From TWA4 sp034086685 (GTDB lineage Bacteria; Bacillota; Clostridia; Lachnospirales; Lachnospiraceae): a DNA stretch of 64,000 bases. Below are positions 51,961 through 60,652 of the stretch, piece by piece; positions within the stretch are counted from its first letter, which is position 1; every line of letters starts with the position of its first letter. The stretch lies in the NCBI GenBank assembly GCA_034086685.1, contig JAXDZY010000042.1, positions 1 to 64,000 of the forward strand, written 5' to 3'. The notes under the pieces are model-generated. The model searched no databases. It saw only the letters and a program-made list of their open reading frames with translations, and was not told the origin of the DNA. Both the position numbers and the translations under genes were made by a program.

Positions 51961-52865
51961 TGAAAGAGTTTTTAAAAGACAGACTGGTTATTGTGCGCGG
52001 TGGCGGTGATCTGGCCACCGGCACCATATACAGGCTTCATCGGTGTGGTTTTCCTGTGGTGGTACTGGAAAGCCGCAGGCCGTCTGCAATCCGCAGATAC
52101 GTGGCATTTTCCGAGGCTGTATATGAGGGAAGCATGACCATTGAAGGGATTACCTGCCGTTATGCGGGAGATATTACAGATTTCGACTGTGAAACCGGCT
52201 GCAAAGACAGTCCGGCTTCGGAGCAGAGGTCTGATGTGCAGGCGGCAGAGAGAAAAATCAGGGAGATTCAGAAAGAGGGCGGGATCCCTCTCTTTACCGA
52301 TCCGGAAGGAAAGCTGATCTCCAGGTTGAAGCCATGGGCAGTGGTGGATGCCATTATTGCCAAGAAAAATCTGGGAACGACCATGGATATGGCACCGGTT
52401 ACGGTGGCTTTGGGACCCGGTTTTACGGCAGGTAAAGATGTCAGGATTGTGGTGGAAACCAAACGGGGGCATAATCTCGGACGACTGATTTATGAAGGGC
52501 AGGCTGCTCCTAACAGTGGAATTCCGGGGATTATCGGAGGCTATGGAAAAGAGCGCGTTAATCACGCAGAAGCCGACGGAACTGTTTTTGGAGTTCGCCG
52601 GATCAGCGATCTGGTGGAAGCAGGAGAGACCATTGCAATTATCAAAACCATCGATGACTGTAGAAATACAGGGCAGGTGGAAGTAAAAGCCCGGATCAAA
52701 GGTGTTCTCCGGGGACTGATCCGAGACGGATATGTGGTAACAAAAGGGTTTAAGATAGCTGATGTGGATCCCAGGGAATCTGAGAAGGATAACTGTTTTA
52801 CAATATCTGATAAAGCCAGATGCATTGCAGGTGGTGTGGCAGAAGCATTGATGAGCGAATTGTAA
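51960..52865 (+). CDS. yqeB: YqeB, selenium-dependent molybdenum hydroxylase maturation protein
   Basis: A 301-aa protein of the EF2563/YqeB family. The N-terminal Rossmann-like fold shows VIVRGGGDLATGTIYRLHRCGFPVVVLES; a second region with PGFTAGKDVRIVVETKRGHNLGRLIYEG follows. It is a known marker of selenium-dependent molybdenum hydroxylases, though its precise chemistry is not established. Coupled to yedF by a one-base overlap. Confidence 0.94.
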   Translation: MKEFLKDRLVIVRGGGDLATGTIYRLHRCGFPVVVLESRRPSAIRRYVAFSEAVYEGSMTIEGITCRYAGDITDFDCETGCKDSPASEQRSDVQAAERKIREIQKEGGIPLFTDPEGKLISRLKPWAVVDAIIAKKNLGTTMDMAPVTVALGPGFTAGKDVRIVVETKRGHNLGRLIYEGQAAPNSGIPGIIGGYGKERVNHAEADGTVFGVRRISDLVEAGETIAIIKTIDDCRNTGQVEVKARIKGVLRGLIRDGYVVTKGFKIADVDPRESEKDNCFTISDKARCIAGGVAEALMSEL

Positions 52866-52904
52866 AAACGGATGATTGCAGCTGACAGTGATGAAGAACA
52901 GTAA

Positions 52905-53651
52905 GTGATTGAGAGTATGTGCAGAGTAATTGCATATGTGGGTGCGGGAGGAAAGACATCTTCCATACTGGAAGAAGCGGAAAAACTGCATCGTATGGGA
53001 AAACGGGTTGTGGTGACAACCACAACACATATGAAACAACCGGAGAAATGTCCGGAAGGAACCGATCGATTAACGGAATGCGTGGAAGAGGCCGAGGAGC
53101 TGCTTAAGGCCGGTGAAGTGGTATGGTATGGTCACCGGATGGAAAAAGGCAAATTCAGCGGACCTGTTCCCGAAGAGTGGGTAAAAGTTTGTAATCTGGC
53201 GGATGTGGTGCTGACAGAGGCAGACGGTTCCAAAAGACTTCCGGTGAAGGTTCCGGCTTCTCATGAGCCGGTGATTCCGGAAAATACAGATAAGATTATC
53301 ATTGTAATGGGACTTGGCGGTCTGGGCAGGTGTGTTAAAGTGGTATGCCACAGGCTTTCGCTGGTTCTGGAATTATTGAATAAAGTTGAAAATGATGTTC
53401 TGACAGAAGAGGACTATGCAACTCTTCTGCTGGAAGGGTATATAGAACCACTGCATCGGAAATTTCCTGCCTGTGAGATGGAAATTTATCTGAATCAGGT
53501 GGAAACTCCGACGCTTTTGGAAGCGGCAGAGCGAATCGGGAGAATGATCTGCCGGCGGGCAGACTTTGTTTCGGTTCAATATGTAAATTACTCCCGGGCG
53601 CTTTGCCGCACAGGAGGAATTGAGAATTATGTATCAGATTATAGCCAATGA
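52905..53651 (+). CDS. yqeC: YqeC, selenium cofactor biosynthesis protein
   Basis: A 248-aa P-loop protein of the YqeC family. The P-loop is VGAGGKTSSI near the N-terminus; other segments are VVVTTTTHM, VLTEADGSKRLPVKVPASHEPVIP and VMGLGGLG. It belongs to the selenium-dependent hydroxylase accessory set with yedF and yqeB. The start is uncertain: a GTG at 52905 or an ATG at 52917; neither has a strong ribosome site. The stop overlaps the start of the xdhC gene region (53629), so it is read as one operon. Confidence 0.92.
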   Translation: MIESMCRVIAYVGAGGKTSSILEEAEKLHRMGKRVVVTTTTHMKQPEKCPEGTDRLTECVEEAEELLKAGEVVWYGHRMEKGKFSGPVPEEWVKVCNLADVVLTEADGSKRLPVKVPASHEPVIPENTDKIIIVMGLGGLGRCVKVVCHRLSLVLELLNKVENDVLTEEDYATLLLEGYIEPLHRKFPACEMEIYLNQVETPTLLEAAERIGRMICRRADFVSVQYVNYSRALCRTGGIENYVSDYSQ

Positions 53652-54717
53652 AATTATAAATCGTAAAAAAGTTAAACTTTCTGTTGTTTTAAATGGGAAA
53701 AACAAAGGGAAACAGATTGTATTTAATGAGCGGAATGAAATCTGTCTGGCAGATGACGGGCTTCCTGAAAGGCTGGCCAATGAGATCTGGAAACAGGCAG
53801 GTACCGGAACAATCCGCATGCTGGATGACATTGATCTGAATCGGCTGGATATTCAGATGCTGGAAAATCTGAGATCACAGAAGGCAGTGGAGGACGGCCT
53901 GGTTACAGAGGTTTTTACAGAGGTTTTTACGTCAGAACCGGAGCTGGTAATTTTTGGAGGCGGTCATGTGGCAGTGCCTGTCTGCCATATGGCTGCCATG
54001 ACCGGATTTCGTGTTACAATCGTGGAAGACCGGCCGGATATGATCACAAAAGAACGATTTCCGGATGCGGCCAATATTATCTGCCGGTCCTTTGAAGATT
54101 TGTCTCCCATACTGGAAAAGCAGGGAGATAACAGTTTTTACGTGATCGTAACCAGAGGACATAAATATGACCAGATTTGTCTGGAACAGGTAATGCGTCA
54201 TGAATATACTTATCTGGGAGTGATCGGAAGTCGGCGTAAAGTGGCGCACTGTCGGGAACTTCTGCGTGAACATGGATTCCGCAATGCCGAGATCGCGTCG
54301 GTTCATATGCCTATTGGTCTGAATATTGGTGCACAGTCACCGGAGGAGATTGCGGTAAGTATACTGGCTGAAATGATTCAGGAAAAAAACCGCAGGCAGA
54401 CGGATTGTTCACCTGTTTCTATCTGGCAATGGATTGCATCTCATCCGGGAGACAGGGCAGTTATGGCCACTATAATAGAAAAAAACGGTTCTGCGCCTCG
54501 TGGAGTCGGAAGCCGCATGCTTTGTCTGAAGGATGGAAAAACCATAGGGACCATAGGAGGCGGTGTTCTGGAATACGCAGTAGTGCAGGCTGCATCCAGG
54601 ATGGAAGAGAATGAAATAAAGACCTGCTGGTTTAACCTGAGCAATGAAGCAGGAGCACAGCTTGGCATGGTCTGCGGCGGTTCTGTCCGTGTCCTGATGC
54701 AGGAAATAGTATTGTAA
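53629..54717 (+). CDS. XdhC/CoxI-family maturation factor, domains in swapped order
   Basis: A 362-aa protein that should insert the sulfurated (or selenated) Mo cofactor into a xanthine dehydrogenase-type enzyme. After a roughly 100-residue N-terminal part comes the Rossmann domain (VIFGGGHVAVPVCHMAAMTGFRVTIVEDRPD, about 105-250). The CoxI-like domain (PGDRAVMATIIEKNGSAPRGVGSRMLCLKDGKTIGTIGGGVLE) is at the C-terminus. In ordinary XdhC the CoxI domain comes first. The target hydroxylase is not in the window. AGGAGG lies 11 bases before the ATG. Confidence 0.9.
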   Translation: MYQIIANEIINRKKVKLSVVLNGKNKGKQIVFNERNEICLADDGLPERLANEIWKQAGTGTIRMLDDIDLNRLDIQMLENLRSQKAVEDGLVTEVFTEVFTSEPELVIFGGGHVAVPVCHMAAMTGFRVTIVEDRPDMITKERFPDAANIICRSFEDLSPILEKQGDNSFYVIVTRGHKYDQICLEQVMRHEYTYLGVIGSRRKVAHCRELLREHGFRNAEIASVHMPIGLNIGAQSPEEIAVSILAEMIQEKNRRQTDCSPVSIWQWIASHPGDRAVMATIIEKNGSAPRGVGSRMLCLKDGKTIGTIGGGVLEYAVVQAASRMEENEIKTCWFNLSNEAGAQLGMVCGGSVRVLMQEIVL

Positions 54718-54724
54718 ACAAAAG

Positions 54725-54762
54725 AGGGGGGCTGTCTGGAAACAGGCAGTCCCTGTTTTTGT
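54725..54762 (+). terminator. Terminator of the selenium maturation operon
   Basis: GGGCTGTCTG pairs with CAGGCAGTCC around GAAA, then CTGTTTTTGTT. Confidence 0.85.
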
Positions 54763-54787
54763 TAAGAATACTGTAACAAAATGAAAG

Positions 54788-54853
54788 AAACACCCCGAAA
54801 GGAATTTGCAATGCCTGGAAAGCATACATTCCTGTGAGGGTGTTTTCTTTATG
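54788..54853. terminator. Bidirectional terminator between xdhC and ridA
   Basis: AAACACCC pairs with GGGTGTTTT, with inner AGGAAT/ATTCCT and ATGC/GCAT stems. T-rich tails exist on both strands, so it also ends the minus-strand operon. Confidence 0.8.
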
Positions 54854-54895
54854 TTGATTGAAAAACTAAAAACGGTATAATCCGGCAGATCTGTC

Positions 54896-55276
54896 TTATC
54901 CTGTGTAAGCAACAGCTTCGATTTCAACGAGAGCGTCCTTAGGAAGTCTTGCAACTTCTACAGCGGCTCTTGCGGGGCAGTCTGTTTCGAAAAATTCGCT
55001 GTAAACGGCATTCATATCTGCAAACATATTCATGTCTTTCATGAATACGCCGACTCTGACGCATGCGTTCATGTCAATGCCTTCGCTGGCCAGAATATTT
55101 TTGATGTTGGTCAGAGACTGGCGGGTCTGGCTTTTAATATCGTCGCCGGCAAATGCTCCGGTTGCGGGATCGATGGGCAGCTGACCGGATACAAACACCA
55201 TGTCGCCGGCTTTTACTGCCTGTGAATAGGGTCCGATTGCTGCAGGTGCTTTTTCTGTGCTTAAAATCTTCTTCAT
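54896..55276 (-). CDS. ridA: RidA family enamine/imine deaminase
   Basis: A 126-aa protein, the normal RidA length. It hydrolyses reactive 2-aminoacrylate-type intermediates to keto acids and ammonia. Family motifs are APAAIGPYSQAVKAGDMVFVSGQLPIDP, the conserved Arg in CVRVGVFMKDM and YSEFFETDCPARAAVEVARLPKDALVEIEAVA. It is the last gene of the minus purine operon and would clear the imine that the diaminopropionate lyase (YgeX) makes. AAGGAG lies 11 bases before the ATG at 55276. Confidence 0.94.
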   Translation of the reverse strand: MKKILSTEKAPAAIGPYSQAVKAGDMVFVSGQLPIDPATGAFAGDDIKSQTRQSLTNIKNILASEGIDMNACVRVGVFMKDMNMFADMNAVYSEFFETDCPARAAVEVARLPKDALVEIEAVAYTG

Positions 55277-55310
55277 GTCAGTAATACTCCTTGCATAAAA
55301 TGAAATGGAT

Positions 55311-55367
55311 GATCCTTCAGGATCAGGTAAGCCGCAGTGCCCGGCAAACAGAATTACCAGGCACTGC
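55311..55367 (-). other. Hairpins in the NCS2/ridA gap
   Basis: GCAGTGCC (55334-55341) pairs with GGCACTGC (55360-55367), and GATCCT with AGGATC at 55311-55324. No T-run follows on minus, as in the other gaps. Confidence 0.65.
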
Positions 55368-55411
55368 AATGTGTCTTAAATGTATTAAAAACAGTATCAG
55401 TATATCACATA

Positions 55412-55448
55412 AATGATTATTTTGCATCTTTAATGATTACTTTGCATC
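55412..55448. repeat. Tandem repeat over the NCS2 stop codon
   Basis: AATGATTATTTTGCATC (55412-55428) and AATGATTACTTTGCATC (55432-55448), period 20, one mismatch. The duplication covers the last codons and stop of the permease. Confidence 0.7.
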
Positions 55449-56777
55449 ATCCACAGGGACTTCTTTTGTTTTGGGAAGAATGATATTGAGGGCAACAGCT
55501 ACGATGGTAGCAACAACAACGGGAGATTTGCCGAAAATGGTTGTAACCCATGAAGGGAATGCGGCCAGAGAAGCAGATGCCTGACATACGCCCATGCCCA
55601 GTGCTGCAGCAAGACCTACGATGGAAGTGTTGCGGTAGTTCATATTCTCTGTCATAACCAGTTTGATACCGGTCATGGCAATAGATGCAAATACGGTAAC
55701 GGTTGCGCCGCCCAGCACACATTGAGGGATTGTGGTCAGCACAGCTGAGAATTTGGGAATCAGACCGGCCAGAAGCATGAATATGGCAGTAAGTCCCAGA
55801 ACACAGCGGTTGATAACCTTGGTGGTGGATACGATACCTACGTTCTGACTGTAGGTGGCAGTGGGAAGACATCCGAAGAATGCACTTACAATATTGCAGA
55901 TGCCGTATCCGGTGATGGCGCCTTTTAACTCCTTATTGGTAGGAAGACGATCCATGCCGCCTGTGGTAGTAGCAGAGAAATCGCCGATGGCCTGGATGGC
56001 ATTGATGGCAAAAAGGATTGCCAGTGCAACGCAGGCTGAAGGTTCAAAATCAATGCCGAAATGCATGAAACGGGGCAGCTGGAACCAGGAAGCGGATGCA
56101 ACACTGTCAAAGCTCACCATACCGAAACACATGGACATGATATAACCGGCAACCATGCCAATCAGAATAGATGCGAGTTTGGCAAAACCTTTTGTGAAAT
56201 GGTTTAATGCGGTTACAACAGCCAGCGTAAACAGTGCAACGGTCCAGTTCTGCCAGGAACCATAGGATTCACTGGAAGCACCGCCTGCCATATAGTTGAT
56301 GGCAGTGGGATACAGGGAAAGACCAATGGTAAATACCACGGTGCCCGCAATCAGCGGAGGGAAAAATTTACGGATCTGATTAATGGACAGACCTACGATA
56401 AACGCCACAAGACCTCCGACGATCTGTGCTCCCAGAATGGTGGCTATACCGAAATCCTCTGCGATGGCCTGCATGCTGGGAACATAAGCAAAACTTACGC
56501 CCATGATAACGGGCAGCTTTGCGCCTAAACGGATATCCTTAAAACCGATTGTGAACAGCTGCAGCAAAGTTGACAGCGCAGAGAATACCAGGGAAGCCTG
56601 AATCAGAATAACTCTGTCCTGTCCCTCGATTCCCGCTGCGCCGGCTACAATGATGGCGGGAGTAACACAACCTACGATCATTGCCACCAGATGCTGAACT
56701 GCCAGAGGAAGTGCCTGAGAAAACTTCGGCACACCGTCCAGTTCAAATATAGAAGCATATTTCTTCTCTTTGCCCAT
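55437..56777 (-). CDS. Uracil/xanthine permease (NCS2 family)
   Basis: A 446-aa polytopic membrane carrier of the nucleobase:cation symporter-2 family, close to the xanthine/uric-acid (PucJ/PucK/XanP-type) group. Family motifs are QHLVAMIVGCVTPAIIVAG in helix 1-2, FSATTTGGMDRLPTNKELKGAITGYGICNIVSAFFGCLPTATYSQNVGI and the following GLTAIFMLLAGLIPKFSAVLTTIPQCVLGGAT. It sits in the purine-breakdown operon and probably brings in xanthine or urate. AAGGAGG precedes the start; 17 bp after carbamate kinase. Confidence 0.94.
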   Translation of the reverse strand: MGKEKKYASIFELDGVPKFSQALPLAVQHLVAMIVGCVTPAIIVAGAAGIEGQDRVILIQASLVFSALSTLLQLFTIGFKDIRLGAKLPVIMGVSFAYVPSMQAIAEDFGIATILGAQIVGGLVAFIVGLSINQIRKFFPPLIAGTVVFTIGLSLYPTAINYMAGGASSESYGSWQNWTVALFTLAVVTALNHFTKGFAKLASILIGMVAGYIMSMCFGMVSFDSVASASWFQLPRFMHFGIDFEPSACVALAILFAINAIQAIGDFSATTTGGMDRLPTNKELKGAITGYGICNIVSAFFGCLPTATYSQNVGIVSTTKVINRCVLGLTAIFMLLAGLIPKFSAVLTTIPQCVLGGATVTVFASIAMTGIKLVMTENMNYRNTSIVGLAAALGMGVCQASASLAAFPSWVTTIFGKSPVVVATIVAVALNIILPKTKEVPVDDAK

Positions 56778-56794
56778 AATCCGGTACCTCCTTT

Positions 56795-57742
56795 TTATGA
56801 CTGGTGAATCCTTGTTCCGGTTTTGCCCAGAATGCCGTCTTTGGCCTTTTCAAGGAGAGTGATCAGGGAAGTACGGTTATTGCCTGATTCGGCAAATGCC
56901 ACTGCTGCCTCCACTTTTGGAAGCATGGAGCCGGGAGCAAAATGACCTTCGGCTATATATTTTTTCGCTTCTTCGCAGTTCATATCATCCAGCCATTTTT
57001 CATCCGGTTTTCCGAAATTAACAGCAACTTTTTCCACTGCTGTCAGAATGATCAGGAAATCTGCGTCCAGTTCCTGGGCAAGCAGGTTGCTGACAAAATC
57101 TTTATCAATAACAGCAGAAGCTCCTTTCAGATGATTGCCCTGCAGAGTTACAGGAATACCGCCGCCGCCGCATGCAATAACCAGCTGACCGGATTCTACC
57201 AGAGAGCGGATCGCACCGATTTCAATGATTTCAACCGGTTTGGGAGAAGCAACCACACGGCGGTAGCCGCGTCCGGCATCTTCTTTCATGATGTAGCCGT
57301 ACTTTTCTTCCGCTGTTTTAGCCTGTTCGGCATTCATGAAATGACCGATGGGTTTTGAGGGATTCTGAAAAGCAGGATCTTCAGGGTCCACACGGATCTG
57401 TGTGATCATGGTAGCAACGGGCATATCAAAAATCCCCCTGTTATACAGTTCTTCGCGCAGTGCATTCTGCAGATCGTATCCGATATATGCCTGGCTCATG
57501 GCAACACAGACAGATAATGGGGTGTTGGGCTGATTGGGATTTTCACGGGACAGAGCAGCCATGGCATTGTTGATCATGCCAACCTGTGGTCCGTTTCCAT
57601 GAGCTACAACAACTTCACAGCCTTCCTGGATCAGATCGACGATAGCGCGGGCAGTGATTTTAACTGCCTGCATCTGCTCCGGAAGAGTATTTCCAAGTGC
57701 ATTGCCCCCCAGAGCAATCACAATTCTTTTTTTCTTTTCCAT
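56795..57742 (-). CDS. arcC: Carbamate kinase
   Basis: A 315-aa enzyme that turns carbamoyl phosphate and ADP into ATP, CO2 and ammonia. Family motifs: VIALGGNALGN at the start, VVVAHGNGPQVGMINNAM, YRRVVASPKP and IACGGGGIPVTLQGNHLKGASAVIDKDFVSNLLA. In this operon it earns ATP from the carbamoyl phosphate made by YgeW. The start at 57742 follows GGAGGA. A structured RNA with a U-run lies just upstream. Confidence 0.95.
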   Translation of the reverse strand: MEKKKRIVIALGGNALGNTLPEQMQAVKITARAIVDLIQEGCEVVVAHGNGPQVGMINNAMAALSRENPNQPNTPLSVCVAMSQAYIGYDLQNALREELYNRGIFDMPVATMITQIRVDPEDPAFQNPSKPIGHFMNAEQAKTAEEKYGYIMKEDAGRGYRRVVASPKPVEIIEIGAIRSLVESGQLVIACGGGGIPVTLQGNHLKGASAVIDKDFVSNLLAQELDADFLIILTAVEKVAVNFGKPDEKWLDDMNCEEAKKYIAEGHFAPGSMLPKVEAAVAFAESGNNRTSLITLLEKAKDGILGKTGTRIHQS

Positions 57743-57792
57743 AAAACAAGCTTCCTCCACATTATAAAGATAATTTCTCCCTGCAGCCTGAA

Positions 57793-57893
57793 AAAAATAC
57801 AGCTCAGACTTCTCCGGAAATCAGAGAACGTGAAGCTTTATTACAGAGAAATCCTGTAAAGGGACACGCTGTTGATAAAGTTCTGAGCTGTAA
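57793..57893 (-). ncRNA. Three-way-junction RNA with terminal U-run before arcC
   Basis: Read on minus. An outer stem P1 pairs ACAGCTCAGA (57893-57884) with TCTGAGCTGT (57810-57801), and ATTTTTTT follows directly. Inside, P2 pairs CTTTAT (57882-57877) with ATAAAG (57843-57838) and extends by CTGTA/TACAG; P3 pairs TTCTCTG (57830-57824) with CGGAGAA (57818-57812) around ATTTC. A closed junction ending in a terminator looks like a riboswitch, but I cannot match it to a known class. It may also be a complex terminator of ygeW. Confidence 0.6.
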
Positions 57894-57929
57894 AGGGAAG
57901 ATAATTATCTCATCTGATAGTATGATTTT

Positions 57930-59123
57930 TTATTTAAGGATTCTGGGAGTACCTTTTTCTTCCAGTTTCTTTAACAGAGCTGCAGGATCTTCGAATTTGG
58001 CCAGCAGGATCATTGCTGCGATTACGTAAGGCTTGTAGCTTGCTTCTTTGTACAGCGGTGTACGGTAGCGGTCGAATACGGATGCGTCAACTTCACCTTC
58101 CTTGCAGCTTACGCCGGTGATATCAGCGGGCAGGCAGTGCAGATACAGAGCTTTGCCGTCTTTTGTTGTAGCCATGAGTTCTTCGGTACATGCCCAGTCC
58201 TTGTGTTCTGCGTTCTGAGCCAGCAGTTCTTTTTCAAGGGCCTTGATGCCTTCAGTATCACCTTCGCCATACAGATTGGTTCTCTTTTCCATTGCCGCAA
58301 AAGGAGCCCAGCTCTTGGGATATACAATATCAGCATCTTTGAAAGCGTCAGCCATGTCGTTTGTTCTGCGGAAAGAACCGCCGCTTGCTGCAGCATTTTT
58401 CTTTGCAACTTCTTCAACTTCAGGCATTACTTCGTATCCTTCGGGATGAGCCAGAACAACTTCCATACCCATACGTGTCATCAGACCGATTACACCCTGG
58501 GGAACGGACAGAGGTTTGCCGTAAGAAGGAGAGTAAGCCCATGTCATAGCCAGTTTTTTGCCTTTCAGATTTTCAACGCCGCCGAATTCGTGGATAATAT
58601 GCAGCATATCAGCCATACACTGTGTGGGATGATCGATATCGCACTGCAGGTTAACCAGAGTGGGTCTCTGCTCCAGAATACCGTCCTTGTTGCCCTGTTC
58701 AACGGCATCTGCTACTTCATGCATGTAAGCATTGCCTTTGCCGATATACATGTCGTCACGAATACCGATAACGTCAGCCATGAAAGAGATCATGTTGGCT
58801 GTTTCACGAACGGTTTCGCCGTGAGCTACCTGGGATTTGCCTTCGTCCAGATCCTGAACTTCCAGACCCAGCAGGTTGCATGCGGAAGCAAAAGAAAAAC
58901 GGGTACGTGTGGAATTATCACGGAACAGAGAAATGCCAAGTCCGCTTTCGAATACTTTTGTGGAGATGTTGTTTTCTCTCATGTAGCGAAGAGCATCAGC
59001 AACTGTCCATACAGCTTCCAGTTCATCATCTGTCTTTTCCCATGTCAGGAAGAAGTCATTGTTGTACATTTCCTTGAAGTTTAATGAGTTTAATTTGTCA
59101 ATATATTTCTGTAATGTTTCCAT
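57930..59123 (-). CDS. ygeW: Knotted carbamoyltransferase YgeW
   Basis: A 397-aa enzyme of the aspartate/ornithine carbamoyltransferase superfamily. Carbamoyl-phosphate motif: SLFRDNSTRTRFSFASACNLLGL (like STRTR of ATC/OTC). DIDHPTQCMADMLHI holds the HPxQ. TYPSYG-like MTWAYSPSYGKPLSVPQG and LHCLPAD complete the site. It is longer than OTC and lacks the ornithine SMG loop. It probably transfers carbamoyl groups in the reverse, phosphorolytic direction, yielding carbamoyl phosphate for ArcC. The true substrate of YgeW is not settled. The start has only a weak TAAGG. Confidence 0.94.
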   Translation of the reverse strand: METLQKYIDKLNSLNFKEMYNNDFFLTWEKTDDELEAVWTVADALRYMRENNISTKVFESGLGISLFRDNSTRTRFSFASACNLLGLEVQDLDEGKSQVAHGETVRETANMISFMADVIGIRDDMYIGKGNAYMHEVADAVEQGNKDGILEQRPTLVNLQCDIDHPTQCMADMLHIIHEFGGVENLKGKKLAMTWAYSPSYGKPLSVPQGVIGLMTRMGMEVVLAHPEGYEVMPEVEEVAKKNAAASGGSFRRTNDMADAFKDADIVYPKSWAPFAAMEKRTNLYGEGDTEGIKALEKELLAQNAEHKDWACTEELMATTKDGKALYLHCLPADITGVSCKEGEVDASVFDRYRTPLYKEASYKPYVIAAMILLAKFEDPAALLKKLEEKGTPRILK

Positions 59124-59168
59124 AGTAAATTACCTTAGCCTTTCTTGAAATCGGGTAAAATATGCTTC

Positions 59169-59213
59169 TGCCGGAAAATCAGTGGCAGTGGTGTGGTATG
59201 GGATTTTCCGGCA
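59169..59213 (-). other. Intercistronic hairpin ygeY/ygeW
   Basis: TGCCGGAAAATC (59169-59180) and GATTTTCCGGCA (59202-59213), a perfect 12-bp inverted repeat, in the 156-bp gap. No T-run on minus. Confidence 0.75.
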
Positions 59214-59279
59214 TCAGGCAGTAAAAGTGATTGTGGGAAAACTGATATTATTTATCTGTTTTTTGTAATCTGTCTGCTG

Positions 59280-60590
59280 TTATTTGCAGTAGCATGCGGG
59301 CAGTGCAGCGTAAACAGCAGCGCAGGTAACCAGATCCTGTTTCCAGGTCATTTCATTGGGAGCATGAGCCTGAGCCTCTGCGCCGGGACCAAAGCCGATG
59401 CAGGGGATACCGTTGCGTCCCATGATGGAAACGCCGTTGGTGGAGAATGTCCACTTGTCTGTTAACGGACGTGCCTGTCTCATTTCCAGAGTATCTGCTG
59501 CGCCGATACGTTTGTCGCCGTACAGACCGTTGTAAGCTTCTTCCATAGCCTTTGTTACAGCGTGATCCTTGGGAATCGCCCATGTAGGGAAGTAGCATTC
59601 GATGGGATATACGCATCCGGTATAGGAAGGACGGTCATAGTTGTACATGGATACTACTACGTCATCGCCATATTTCTTTACGCTGGGCAGAGCACGGATT
59701 TCATCCAGGCAGCTTTCCCATGTTTCTCCGAATGTCATACGACGGTCAAGGGAGATTGCACAGGAATCTGCAACTGCACAGCGGCTGGGAGATGTATAGA
59801 ATATCTGAGAAACGGTAACGGTACCGCGGCCCAGGAAACGAGCTTCTTCATAGTCTTTGTTGTATCTGGGATCGAGCATTTTTACAAGACCTTTGATTTC
59901 CGTATCGTCTTCTGCATCATTTTCATTTAATGAACGAATGTCCTGCAGGATATCAGCCATCTTGTAAATTGCATTGTCACCGCGTTCGGGAGCGGAGCCG
60001 TGGCAGGAAATACCTTTTACGTCAACGCGGATTTCCATACGTCCTCTCTGTCCGCGGTAGATACCGCCGTCAGTGGGTTCTGTGGAAACAACGAATTCAG
60101 GGCGGATCTTATCCTCGTTGATGATATACTGCCAGCAGAGACCGTCACAGTCTTCTTCCTGAACAGTACCGACTACCATGATTTTGTAGCCTTCGGGAAT
60201 CAGTCCCAGATCCTTCATGATTCTTGCACCGTAAACACCGGATACAAGGCCGCCGCACTGATCGGATACGCCGCGTCCGCCGATTTCGGTTTCATTTTCA
60301 TAGCCTTCGTAGGGATCGAATTTCCAGTTCTCGATGTTGCCGATACCTACTGTATCAATGTGAGCATCGAAGCTGATGATCCTGTCTCCGGTTCCCATAA
60401 ATCCCATGACATTGCCCATGGGATCGATTTCTACCTGATCAAAGTTCAGTTCGCGCATTTTAGCGGCGATTGTCTCCACATGTTTTCTTTCGTCACAGCT
60501 TTCACCGGGATTGCGGACGATGTCACGTAAAAACTGATTCATATCTGCACTGTAATTCTGGGCAGCTTCTTTAATTTTTGCAAAATCCAT
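59280..60590 (-). CDS. ygeY: YgeY family M20-type hydrolase
   Basis: A 436-aa zinc hydrolase of the M20 family, the selenium-metabolism-linked YgeY subgroup. Metal-ligand blocks are SFDAHIDTVGIG, a DQCGG loop, GTVQEEDCDGLCW, VSTEPTDG and the C-terminal FGPGAEAQAHAPNEMTWKQD. It should hydrolyse an amide or carbamoyl-type intermediate of the purine ring breakdown. GGAGGA precedes the start. It follows ygeX by 62 bp. Confidence 0.94.
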   Translation of the reverse strand: MDFAKIKEAAQNYSADMNQFLRDIVRNPGESCDERKHVETIAAKMRELNFDQVEIDPMGNVMGFMGTGDRIISFDAHIDTVGIGNIENWKFDPYEGYENETEIGGRGVSDQCGGLVSGVYGARIMKDLGLIPEGYKIMVVGTVQEEDCDGLCWQYIINEDKIRPEFVVSTEPTDGGIYRGQRGRMEIRVDVKGISCHGSAPERGDNAIYKMADILQDIRSLNENDAEDDTEIKGLVKMLDPRYNKDYEEARFLGRGTVTVSQIFYTSPSRCAVADSCAISLDRRMTFGETWESCLDEIRALPSVKKYGDDVVVSMYNYDRPSYTGCVYPIECYFPTWAIPKDHAVTKAMEEAYNGLYGDKRIGAADTLEMRQARPLTDKWTFSTNGVSIMGRNGIPCIGFGPGAEAQAHAPNEMTWKQDLVTCAAVYAALPACYCK

Positions 60591-60652
60591 TGTATCTTCC
60601 TCCTGAAAAAAATGATTGTTATATTATGTAAAGCATTGAATGTTCGATGGTT

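Noticed and set aside
51972..53039. Minus-strand ORF of 355 aa
   Set aside because: Antisense of yqeB and the start of yqeC.
57793..57893. Known guanine/adenine riboswitch before arcC
   Set aside because: The conserved junction bases and loop-loop pairing of that class are not visible.
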